A DNA stretch of 5,884 nt from Fibrobacter sp. GTDB lineage: Bacteria > Fibrobacterota > Fibrobacteria > Fibrobacterales > Fibrobacteraceae. The stretch lies in the NCBI GenBank assembly GCA_021443065.1, contig JABUUR010000383.1, positions 1-5,884 of the forward strand, in the 5' to 3' direction. Position numbers and translations under genes: made by a program. How positions within the stretch are numbered: position 1 is the stretch's first letter; each line of letters opens with the position of its first letter. Below the pieces are notes generated by a model. The model was not told the origin of the DNA. It ran no database searches and saw only the letters and a program-made list of their open reading frames with translations. Below are positions 1-5,273 of the stretch, piece after piece.

Positions 1-54
1 CCAGCTCTGCGGTTTTCTTTTTGTTTAATTTTAACCTAATTTAAATATAGAATG
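1..54. other. AT-rich intergenic DNA at the left edge
   Basis: No open reading frame of note is visible here. The stretch is AT-rich and abuts the GC-rich repeat array. On the minus strand at 49-42 it reads TATATTTA, one base away from the TATATTTG box found before three genes in this window. It could therefore be a promoter for a leftward gene beyond the edge, but that gene is not in view and the match is weak. Confidence 0.3.
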
Positions 55-210
55 ACAAGGCAAGAGTGGGTCCCGGGTCAAGCCCGGGATGACAAGGCGG
101 GACGGAGATCCCGGGGCAAGCCCGGGATGACAAGGCGGGACGGAGATCCCGGGTCAAGCCCGGGATGACAGGTCGGGACGGAGATCCCGGGGCGAGCCCG
201 GGATGACAGG
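52..210. repeat. Tandem palindromic repeat array 1 (four units, 38-bp period)
   Basis: Four GC-rich palindromes start at 70, 108, 146 and 184, exactly 38 bp apart. Each has the form ATCCCGGG-N5-CCCGGGAT (first base G in unit 1), so each can form an 8-bp hairpin stem with a 5-nt loop. The linker after each palindrome is GACAAGGCGGGACGGAG or a close variant; unit 4 keeps only its first bases. Loops alternate: units 1 and 3 have TCAAG, units 2 and 4 have GCAAG/GCGAG, which suggests a two-unit block was duplicated. A lead-in at 52-69 is shared with array 2. The array begins 4 bp beyond the stop of the leftward gene ending at 215, so it sits at that gene's 3' end and could act as a transcript-end or REP-like element. 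There is no unique spacer sequence, so it is not a CRISPR array. Confidence 0.95.
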
Positions 211-214
211 GGAA

Positions 215-1177
215 TCAAAAATCAAAGGTAAAAAAGGCTTGGGCACCGCCATCCAGATTGGGGGACACCGCCATGTGTATGGGGTTGTCAAAGTCCCCCA
301 GCAAAGCATCTACCACGGCATCGCCAAGGGAGTACAGATAAAGTAATGCGGACGCCCAAATGTACAAGTTCCTGTTTTTCCTGTAATACGTCACCCTTTC
401 GTTAATGCGGTCCAGTTCCGCTGAATTGGATTTTTCCGCCTCCAAAAGATGCTTGCGGTCCAGGTAGTAGTTCACCATATTCTGGGAGGTCCACACGCTG
501 ACGCTAGCCCCGATGAAACTCATGTACAACAGGCCCGCCTTGCCGAATTCCCCGTTGTACATTTGGCCAAAGCCGGGAATCAAGCCCCACAGCAAAGCCT
601 TTACCAAGCTACGTTCTTCTACACTTCTATGATTGTTGTTGTACCAAATGCCAAAGGCATCGAACATTCCATAAAGCTGGACTCCGTACAGCCACGCCAT
701 TTCGGCCTTGCGCAAGTCTTCCTGTTCCATTTTTTTGTCATTGAAGGCCCGCACACGGTTCAAGTAGTCCAAGCGACGGCTCTGGTAAATGGAAATGCTG
801 TCGCGGGATGAGCATTCCATAATCAGGCTGGTGTAGCGTGAAACAGAGTCCTGGAAAGGTTTCGCCTGTTCCAGAACGCGGTCGTACTGATAGGACTTGT
901 TAAAGAACACGTCGTAGACCAGGGCCAGTTCGATAGCCGTAATAAATCCGCCACGAACGTAATGGCCGGTATAATACTGACCGCCACCAGGTAAAACGCT
1001 AAACAGCATGGTGGCAGGCAGGGAGTTATGCTCCGTAGGGATATCCCACTCGTTTACCGACAGAGTGTCGATGGATTCAATGCCCGTACCCCCCTTTTGC
1101 AGCGGAGAACCGGCAAAAGCGAACACAGAAAGCAACAAAACCAGGGCCAAACCGACCATAAAGGAACGAGATTTCAT
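215..1177 (-). CDS. DUF5683-like secreted/membrane protein with two homologous halves
   Basis: This encodes 320 residues, with an N-terminal signal sequence (MKSR, then a hydrophobic core at about 7-22, possible cleavage after AFA at residue 22). Two copies of a glycine-rich motif follow: PGGGQYYTGHYVRGG at 63-77 and PGFGQMYNGEFGKAG at 201-215. Each is preceded by a short hydrophobic run and followed by a membrane-like segment. The pattern P-G-x-G-Q-x-Y-x-G matches what I know of DUF5683 proteins of Bacteroidetes and relatives, which are probably membrane-associated and have no established function. The regions after each motif also resemble each other (LDYLNRVRAF near 136 and LDRINERVTYY in the second half, each leading to an aromatic/hydrophobic segment), which points to an internal duplication. 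The middle (about 95-160) is charged and likely helical. The ATG at 1177 is chosen because it gives the basic residues before the hydrophobic core. No Shine-Dalgarno is visible, and a TATATTTG box lies only 5 nt upstream. The protein ends in FFTFDF. Confidence 0.83.
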   Translation of the reverse strand: MKSRSFMVGLALVLLLSVFAFAGSPLQKGGTGIESIDTLSVNEWDIPTEHNSLPATMLFSVLPGGGQYYTGHYVRGGFITAIELALVYDVFFNKSYQYDRVLEQAKPFQDSVSRYTSLIMECSSRDSISIYQSRRLDYLNRVRAFNDKKMEQEDLRKAEMAWLYGVQLYGMFDAFGIWYNNNHRSVEERSLVKALLWGLIPGFGQMYNGEFGKAGLLYMSFIGASVSVWTSQNMVNYYLDRKHLLEAEKSNSAELDRINERVTYYRKNRNLYIWASALLYLYSLGDAVVDALLGDFDNPIHMAVSPNLDGGAQAFFTFDF

Positions 1178-1182
1178 CGATG

Positions 1183-1190
1183 CAAATATA
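1183..1190 (-). promoter_or_regulatory. TATATTTG promoter box close to the start codon
   Basis: On the minus strand this reads TATATTTG, matching the TAnnTTTG -7 box known from Bacteroidetes and also a sigma70-like -10 (TATATT). The extended 12 nt TTTATATATTTG (1194-1183) is identical to that before recA. Only 5 nt separate the box from the ATG at 1177. Transcription starting the usual distance downstream would give a leaderless or nearly leaderless mRNA, which fits the missing Shine-Dalgarno. No convincing -35/-33 element is seen. Confidence 0.5.
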
Positions 1191-1237
1191 TAAAACTACG
1201 GACAGAACTATTTTTACACCCGCGCAAAAGAAGACTC

Positions 1238-1265
1238 TTTTAAATTTTTTCGAAGAAATTTTAAA
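1238..1265. promoter_or_regulatory. 28-bp imperfect AT-rich palindrome between divergent genes
   Basis: The sequence is symmetric about a central TTCGAA (1249-1254). Of 14 base pairs across the axis, 12 are complementary; the mismatches are 1241/1262 and 1248/1255. It lies between the divergent DUF5683-like gene and pncC, about 43 bp (centre to box) upstream of the pncC TATATTTG box. It could be an operator for a dimeric regulator or a hairpin in a transcript. AT-rich DNA produces such symmetry by chance more often than mixed DNA does, so the role is a guess. Confidence 0.4.
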
Positions 1266-1293
1266 ATTGTCATTTTTTGTCATAAATTATTTG

Positions 1294-1301
1294 TATATTT
1301 G
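1294..1301 (+). promoter_or_regulatory. TATATTTG promoter box of pncC
   Basis: The box TATATTTG ends 19 nt before the pncC ATG at 1321. It matches TAnnTTTG and a -10 of the TATATT form. Upstream TTG-containing candidates (TTGTCA at 1267-1272, TTTG at 1276-1279) are spaced 21 and 14 bp away, neither ideal, so only the -10/-7 part is well supported. Confidence 0.5.
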
Positions 1302-1320
1302 AGTCATCAAAGGAACCGAA

Positions 1321-1869
1321 ATGCAAAACAAACTTGATTCTTTAACACAGGCCGAACTCCAAGACGAAATCCAGAAGTTGGCCCGGGACATAAAGGATTC
1401 ACTCTCGAAGCGAGGCGAAATGGTTGCCACAGCCGAGTCCTGCACAGGGGGCCTCGTGGCAAGCCACCTGGTAGACATTCCCGGGTCTTCGGCAGTGCTT
1501 GCAGGGGGCATCGTCGCCTACCAGAACCAAGTCAAGCAAGATCTGCTCGGGGTTCCTTCCGAAATTCTCGATACCGTAGGCGCAGTCAGCGCAGAAACTG
1601 TGGAAGCCATGGCCCAAGGCGCCCGTCGTCAATTCCACTGCGAATGGGCGGTGGCCACCACCGGAATCGCAGGCCCAGGGGGTGAAGAACCCGGCAAACC
1701 GGTGGGTACGGTTTGGATGGCGGTGGCAAATAGTCAAAAAACTGAAATTTTTTGCGAAAATTTTACAGGAAACCGTACTCAAATCCGAGAAAAAAGCGTG
1801 TATAAGGTGTTGTGCAAACTTTATTTCGAAATAATTACACGAAAAAGCACTTGCACAAAAGAACACTAA
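1321..1869 (+). CDS. pncC: Nicotinamide-nucleotide amidohydrolase (stand-alone CinA C-terminal domain)
   Basis: This encodes 182 residues of the CinA C-terminal/PncC family, which converts nicotinamide mononucleotide to nicotinate mononucleotide plus ammonia in cytoplasmic NAD salvage. Family motifs are all present: ATAESCTGG at 36-44 with the presumed nucleophile Ser40, a [17 protein letters not shown] segment at 62-78 with the conserved Lys72, [15 protein letters not shown] at 87-101, TTGIAGPGG at 113-121, KPVGTV at 126-131 and FTGNRTQIR at 148-156. The N-terminal molybdopterin-binding-like domain of full-length CinA is absent, as in E. coli PncC (about 165 aa). The first 20 residues are an additional helical extension. 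The start has a good ribosome site, AAGGA at 1310-1314, 6 nt from the ATG. The 3' end from about 1730 is much more AT-rich than the rest and contains the recA -35 box. recA starts 41 bp downstream, echoing the cinA-recA neighbourhood known in Gram-positive bacteria. Confidence 0.95.
   Translation: MQNKLDSLTQAELQDEIQKLARDIKDSLSKRGEMVATAESCTGGLVASHLVDIPGSSAVLAGGIVAYQNQVKQDLLGVPSEILDTVGAVSAETVEAMAQGARRQFHCEWAVATTGIAGPGGEEPGKPVGTVWMAVANSQKTEIFCENFTGNRTQIREKSVYKVLCKLYFEIITRKSTCTKEH
1821..1834. promoter_or_regulatory. Perfect 14-bp palindrome TTATTTCGAAATAA upstream of the recA promoter
   Basis: The sequence is exactly self-complementary and centred on TTCGAA. It lies within the pncC 3' coding region (codons for LYFEI), 16 bp before the recA -35 box and about 46 bp (centre to box) before the TATATTTG box. 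It shares its TTCGAA centre and its distance to the box with the palindrome before pncC. A regulator-binding role is possible, but coding constraint or chance is not excluded. Confidence 0.4.
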
Positions 1870-1879
1870 TTTATATATT
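1851..1879 (+). promoter_or_regulatory. recA promoter
   Basis: A -35 box TTGCAC (1851-1856) is separated by exactly 17 bp from a -10 box TATATT (1874-1879), which continues into TATATTTG. It can be read as a sigma70-type promoter or as a TTG-N20-TATATTTG arrangement. The -35 lies in the last pncC codons and the pncC stop falls in the spacer, so recA can be expressed independently of the upstream gene. The leader to the ATG is about 25 nt. Confidence 0.75.
1852..1865 (+). promoter_or_regulatory. Candidate LexA (SOS) operator over the recA -35 box
   Basis: TGCACAAAAGAACA matches 7 of the 9 defined bases of TGCNC-N4-GTGCA, the LexA motif I recall for Fibrobacter succinogenes: the left half is perfect and the right half has two mismatches. 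It overlaps the -35 box and spacer, where a repressor would block transcription. A reverse-complementary copy of the left half, TTGTGCAA (1810-1817) against TTGCACAA (1851-1858), lies 33 nt upstream. The right half is imperfect, so binding is unproven. Confidence 0.35.
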
Positions 1880-1910
1880 TGAAAACAGAAAACAAAAAAC
1901 GGAGTCAACA

Positions 1911-3002
1911 ATGACTAAAAAGACAAACAATGCTACCAGCAACCTTTCCGCAGACAAGGCAAAGGCAGTCGAGGCCGCCATTGCCCAGATTGAAAAGAAT
2001 TATGGTAAGGGTTCCATCATGGCTCTTGGGCAGCAGCCCATCGAAGACATCCCGGTCATTCCCTCCGGCTGTATCCAGCTGGACATGGCCCTGGGTGTAG
2101 GAGGTTTCCCCCGCGGCCGTATTATCGAAATTTACGGACCGGAATCTTCCGGCAAGACCACCCTCACCCTCCACGCCATTGCCGAAGCCCAGAAGCTTGG
2201 CGGTGTGGCAGCCTTCATCGATGCCGAGCACGCCTTTGACGCCGTCTACGCCCGCAAGTTGGGTGTAGATATCGAATCCCTGCTGGTTTCCCAGCCCGAC
2301 ACCGGCGAACAGGCCCTGGACATCGCCGAAACCCTCGTCCGTTCCGGCGCCATCGACATCATCGTGATCGACTCGGTGGCAGCCCTCGTGCCCCAGGCCG
2401 AAATCAACGGCGAAATGGGCGACAACCACGTGGGCCTGCAGGCCCGCCTCATGAGTCAGGCTCTGCGTAAGCTCACCGGCATTCTGTCCAAGTCCAACAC
2501 CTGCATGCTGTTCATCAACCAGCTGCGCATGAAGATTGGCGTGATGTTCGGCAATCCCGAGACCACCACCGGCGGTAACGCCCTTAAGTTCTACGCAACC
2601 CAGCGTATCGACATCCGCCGCATCGCAGCCATCAAGGACGGCGAAGACGTCATCGGCAACCGCACCCGCGTAAAGATTGTCAAGAACAAGGTGGCGGCCC
2701 CCTTCACCCAGTGCGAATTCGACATTCTCTACGGCTGCGGCATTTCTCGCGAGGCGTCCATCCTGGATCTTGCCACCGAAATGGACATCATCCAGAAGAG
2801 CGGTTCCTGGTTCAGTTACAACAACGAACGCATCGGCCAGGGTCGCGAAAATGCACGCCTGTTCTTGAAGGACAATGCGGAACTCTGCAACGAAATCGAG
2901 ACCAAGATTCGCGAAAGCATGAAGGATGTGGAACTCTTCAAGCTTAACGACGGCGACGCAGTCTCTGCCGACGACGAAATCGAGATTTCCGAAGACGCAT
3001 AA
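1911..3002 (+). CDS. recA: Recombinase RecA
   Basis: This encodes 363 residues of full-length RecA, the ATP-dependent strand-exchange protein of homologous recombination and the co-protease that triggers LexA self-cleavage. Visible features: Walker [10 protein letters not shown] at 76-84, catalytic Glu106 in FIDAEHAFD, Walker B IIVIDS at 150-155, loop L1 around [16 protein letters not shown] (168-183), [10 protein letters not shown] with the ATP-sensing Gln204, and loop L2 around [15 protein letters not shown] (213-227). The C-terminus is acidic ([12 protein letters not shown]), as expected for the regulatory tail. Numbering runs ten ahead of E. coli because of a longer N-terminus. The ATG at 1911 is chosen over an in-frame codon at 1812 because GGAG (1901-1904) sits 6 nt before it and the promoter lies between the two. 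Small departures from the usual consensus (AEHAFD for AEHALD, INQLR for INQIR) are conservative. A hairpin follows 28 bp after the stop. Confidence 0.99.
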   Translation: MTKKTNNATSNLSADKAKAVEAAIAQIEKNYGKGSIMALGQQPIEDIPVIPSGCIQLDMALGVGGFPRGRIIEIYGPESSGKTTLTLHAIAEAQKLGGVAAFIDAEHAFDAVYARKLGVDIESLLVSQPDTGEQALDIAETLVRSGAIDIIVIDSVAALVPQAEINGEMGDNHVGLQARLMSQALRKLTGILSKSNTCMLFINQLRMKIGVMFGNPETTTGGNALKFYATQRIDIRRIAAIKDGEDVIGNRTRVKIVKNKVAAPFTQCEFDILYGCGISREASILDLATEMDIIQKSGSWFSYNNERIGQGRENARLFLKDNAELCNEIETKIRESMKDVELFKLNDGDAVSADDEIEISEDA

Positions 3003-3030
3003 CCGTCAAGTGATGTTTCTTCCTTAAAAT

Positions 3031-3071
3031 AACTCCGACTGGATCTTTAGCCATTGGATTCAGCCGGAGTT
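3031..3071 (+). terminator. Strong hairpin after recA, probable terminator
   Basis: AACTCCG (3031-3037) pairs with CGGAGTT (3065-3071). After one A/C mismatch, CTGGATC (3039-3045) pairs with GATTCAG (3057-3063) with one G-T wobble, leaving an 11-nt loop. The stem thus has about 14 pairs. It begins 28 nt after the recA stop. The trailing U-run is poor (only TTTCTT spanning the stem end), so it may terminate weakly or serve as a 3' stabiliser. Confidence 0.65.
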
Positions 3072-3097
3072 TCTTGCACAAGGAAAAATTTCTGTCT

Positions 3098-3352
3098 TCC
3101 TGGCCCCCGCGCCGGGATCTAAGTCACTATGGGATCCCGGGTCAAGCACGGTATCCAGGCCCCGCGCCGGGATCTAAGTCACTATGGGATCCCGGGTCAA
3201 GCCCGGTATCCTGGCCCCGCGCCGGGATCCAAGTCACTACGAGATCCCGGGTCAAGCCCGGGATGACAAGGCAAGAGTGGGTCCCGGGTCAAGCCCGGGA
3301 TCCTGGCCCCCGCGCCGGGATCTAAGTCACTATGGGATCCCGGGTCAAGCAC
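3098..3352. repeat. Composite palindromic repeat array 2, about 55-bp units
   Basis: Units begin at 3098, 3154, 3209 and 3301. Each starts TCCTGGCCCCGCGCCGGGAT (TCCAGG in the second, one extra C in the first and fourth), continues CTAAGTCACTATGG (variant CCAAGTCACTACGA in the third), and ends with a palindrome of the array 1 type, GATCCCGGG-TCAAG-CCCGG. Units one to two are 56 and 55 bp; the third is longer (92 bp) because an array 1-type segment is inserted at 3263-3300. Positions 3263-3301 are identical over 39 bp to 52-90 in array 1, in the same orientation. Some palindromes are decayed (AAGCACGG in place of AAGCCCGG). Reading frames through this region are by-products of the repeat and not genes. 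Confidence 0.93.
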
Positions 3353-3430
3353 GGGATGACAGCATGAATTGCCCGGGATGACAGCATGAATTGCACGGGA
3401 TGACAGCATGAATTGCCCGGAACGGCAGCA
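3353..3430. repeat. Short 22-bp tandem repeats at the end of array 2
   Basis: GGGATGACAGCATGAATTGC followed by CC or AC is repeated at 3353, 3375 and 3397 with an exact 22-bp period; a decayed fourth copy (GGAACGGCAGCATAATTATC) starts at 3419. Each unit keeps only the right arm of the larger palindrome (GCCCGGGAT) plus the GACA linker start, so it cannot form the full hairpin. It looks like a truncated derivative of the array units. Confidence 0.9.
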
Positions 3431-3520
3431 TAATTATCCCGAGACTCTCCGGCTTTCTCAGGGTTCAGCCCGCAACACTCCCTACCACCTACGAATAACT
3501 TTTTTACTATCTTGCCTCCC
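3431..3520. other. Intergenic DNA between array 2 and the next gene
   Basis: No gene or clear hairpin is visible. TACTAT at 3505-3510 could be a -10 box for the gene starting at 3521, but no -35 box is found 16-18 bp upstream and there is no Shine-Dalgarno. If that box is used, the mRNA leader would be only a few nucleotides. Confidence 0.35.
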
Positions 3521-4291
3521 ATGCTTAGGGGTTTTACAGTTTCATCCATATTCAGCGCACTGGTGGCAACCGCGGCCATGGGTCAAAGTTCTTGCCCCCA
3601 TTTTCTGTTGAATTCCCCCATGGTCGTAAATATCGAAGGTCACTTCGTGAACGCGCAAAATTCCCGTTCCAGCATATACACCGAATGGCGGCACCATCCA
3701 GAAAGCCTGGACACCTTCTTCGTGCACCTTCCCAATCACCCCCAATTCAATTTCATCACCGCAGGGGCGTACCGCTACATTCTTTTTCCCGATACAAGAA
3801 TCAAGCGGCAGTTGGCACAGCACCACCTGAAGGAGAACATCGGCGACACCCCCCTGAAGTTGGACGACATGGAACTTTTGGCCAACGGACAATTCCTGTG
3901 CAAGGATACCTCGGAGCAAAAGCCCAACATTTTCTCTACAACATTCTCCAACATGTGGTGGAGCCTCGTGGCCGACACCCTCCCCCAGCCCGGGAAAGTC
4001 ACCATGAGAGGGGCCCGCAAGGAATCACGGACATTCACCATCAGGCAGTGGAAGGTATATTCCAGCGAAATCCTGCCCACCCTTGTAAAACTTGAAAGCG
4101 AGCGTTACAGCGGAGAACTTTGGATCCGTTCCGCCTACCCCATCAAGGCCCTGGAACAGGACCCCCTCAAAACGAACATAGAAAAACGTCCCAAGCCCGA
4201 AGAACCGGACTTATTCCGAAAGATTCCCGCGAGAGGGGAAAGAAAAATACCACTGATACTCAAGTTGAACCAGGAATTGCTGAGAGAGTGA
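3521..4291 (+). CDS. Exported protein of unknown function, possibly LolA/LolB-like
   Basis: This encodes 256 residues; I do not recognise the family with confidence. The N-terminus (MLRGFTVSSIFSALVATAAMG) looks like a Sec signal peptide with cleavage near 18-21, so the product is probably periplasmic or outer-membrane associated. The mature part has a string of features reminiscent of LolA/LolB-type lipoprotein-sorting folds: a Trp and Pro region (YTEWRHHPESL, 53-63), alternating strands ending in YRYILFPDTRI (84-94), and IGDTPLKLDDMELLANGQF (107-125), resembling the loop-helix before the last strands of that fold. This is resemblance only, not homology shown. The C-terminal 45 residues are charged and proline-rich. 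ATG 3521 is preferred to an in-frame TTG at 3512, but neither has a Shine-Dalgarno. The last 26 codons overlap the 3' end of the opposing gene by 81 bp. Confidence 0.65.
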   Translation: MLRGFTVSSIFSALVATAAMGQSSCPHFLLNSPMVVNIEGHFVNAQNSRSSIYTEWRHHPESLDTFFVHLPNHPQFNFITAGAYRYILFPDTRIKRQLAQHHLKENIGDTPLKLDDMELLANGQFLCKDTSEQKPNIFSTTFSNMWWSLVADTLPQPGKVTMRGARKESRTFTIRQWKVYSSEILPTLVKLESERYSGELWIRSAYPIKALEQDPLKTNIEKRPKPEEPDLFRKIPARGERKIPLILKLNQELLRE

Positions 4292-5191
4292 CCCGTTGTA
4301 AAAGGAATCGCCGATACGCCGCCAGCCACCCACCTTCAGCGATAGATTCTGACGACCGTCACTCCACGTGACGAGTGGGCCGATTGTAGACAAACCGTAC
4401 CCTAGGGATTCCTTTTGGATGGAATTATTGTTGCGCAGCCATCCCGTTCTATAGTAATTGGACTTGCCCACCATAACCAGGTGTTTTGTCAGGGGGACAT
4501 AGCCGTACAGTTCAAACGCAATCATGAAATCCCTGCTGAACACAGGCATGTTCAGCTCGTAGTCGTAACTTTTTCCATCGAAATCCGTGCTGATGTCGGA
4601 AAGGATGTAGTGTATGTTCAAGCCGAGAATCGAACCCCGTTCAAAGGCGTAACCCATGTGAATGCCGAAATCTATGAACTGGGCGTAGTCCCAGGCGGAC
4701 TCCTTTTTCCAAATGTTGTCTGTGATATGGTCCGCATTCCAGGTCCGGGCTATTTCGCCGCTGCCCTCCACCTCGGCAGTGACCATCTCTACGTTGGAAC
4801 GGAAGTACAGGTAACTTTCGTAAGTGACATTGGCCTCAAAGATTATCGTGCTGCGGAAAGGACGGATACCCATTCCCAGTTTGTACCCCCCGATAAAGGG
4901 GTTCGCCTCCACGGCGGCATCCAGGCGCCAATAGGAATCCTTGGCACCGGGCTTGTGGCCATAGTCCAGTTCACCCATAGGTTCAAGCCAAGTGTAGTGG
5001 ACCTCTCCAAAGGCCTGTGGCAGCCACTGTCCCCACACCAAGGGGGTGTTACCCATGAAATTCAAGGACATGTTGGGGCCGTAACCCAGCCCGGCCCGAT
5101 TCAGGGAACCATAGTCCGCAGCACTGGCACCGGCAGTCAGCAGCGCCATCAGAAGCAAAAAAATCTCGAAAATTCCCTTACATCTTGTCAT
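4211..5191 (-). CDS. Probable outer-membrane beta-barrel protein, function unknown
   Basis: This encodes 326 residues. A Sec signal peptide is evident: MTRCKG, a hydrophobic run at 7-20, and GASA then ADYG giving signal peptidase I cleavage after Ala24. The mature protein is rich in aromatic residues and glycine, with amphipathic alternation typical of barrel strands (WRLDAAVEANPFIGGYKLGMGIRP, FEANVTYESYLYF, IAFELYGYV, FLVQLEYQWYFSF; several end next to charged turns). No catalytic motif is visible. The last predicted strand, VQLEYQWYFSF, ends in the aromatic residue expected of barrel C-terminal signals, but eight more residues (PSRGNLSE) follow. That tail and the last strand lie in the 81-bp overlap with the convergent gene. 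No Shine-Dalgarno is seen before the ATG; a TTGAAA element lies at 5219-5214 on this strand without a well-placed -10. A long reading frame on the opposite strand (4415-5263) is judged a shadow. Confidence 0.8.
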   Translation of the reverse strand: MTRCKGIFEIFLLLMALLTAGASAADYGSLNRAGLGYGPNMSLNFMGNTPLVWGQWLPQAFGEVHYTWLEPMGELDYGHKPGAKDSYWRLDAAVEANPFIGGYKLGMGIRPFRSTIIFEANVTYESYLYFRSNVEMVTAEVEGSGEIARTWNADHITDNIWKKESAWDYAQFIDFGIHMGYAFERGSILGLNIHYILSDISTDFDGKSYDYELNMPVFSRDFMIAFELYGYVPLTKHLVMVGKSNYYRTGWLRNNNSIQKESLGYGLSTIGPLVTWSDGRQNLSLKVGGWRRIGDSFYNGSLSQQFLVQLEYQWYFSFPSRGNLSE

Positions 5192-5230
5192 TTCAATGTA
5201 AAATTAAAAATATTTTCAACTATTAGGCTA

Positions 5231-5236
5231 GATAAT
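5231..5236 (+). promoter_or_regulatory. Possible -10 box of the lipoprotein gene
   Basis: GATAAT matches TATAAT at five of six positions and sits 37 nt before the ATG at 5274, within the 82-bp divergent intergenic region. No good -35 is found at the usual distance, so the assignment is tentative. Confidence 0.35.
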
Positions 5237-5273
5237 TCTTATTTTGTGGTCATCAAATTTTAAAGGAAACACT

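Noticed and set aside
52..210. CRISPR array
   Set aside because: The period is regular but the whole 38-bp unit is repeated with no variable spacers, and no cas gene is present.
1745..1763. AAATTTT-TTGCG-AAAATTT hairpin inside pncC
   Set aside because: The arms are pure A/T, low in stability and within coding sequence; this is likely chance in an AT-rich stretch.
1812..1910. Longer RecA with 33 extra N-terminal residues
   Set aside because: The extension lies within pncC and across the recA promoter, has no ribosome site, and is unlike RecA N-termini. The ATG at 1911 has GGAG at the right spacing.
1399..1911. 170-codon open frame antisense to pncC
   Set aside because: The sense strand carries all PncC family motifs; the antisense product shows no recognisable features.
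1905..2429. 174-codon open frame antisense to recA
   Set aside because: It is a shadow of the GC-rich third positions of recA; the sense product is unambiguous.
3074..3409. Several open frames through array 2 on both strands, rich in PGQARDPG/LDPG-like repeats
   Set aside because: They are translations of the palindromic DNA repeats, appear in several frames, and lack start signals. Such peptides are familiar spurious predictions from this sort of repeat.
4415..5263. 282-codon open frame antisense to the barrel gene
   Set aside because: The opposite strand encodes a convincing signal peptide and barrel pattern, while this frame has no signal, motif or ribosome site and runs through the divergent promoter region. 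It is a codon-bias shadow.
5244..5273. Upstream TTG start adding ten residues to the lipoprotein
   Set aside because: It would place polar residues before the signal peptide and ignore the well-spaced AAGGA before ATG 5274.
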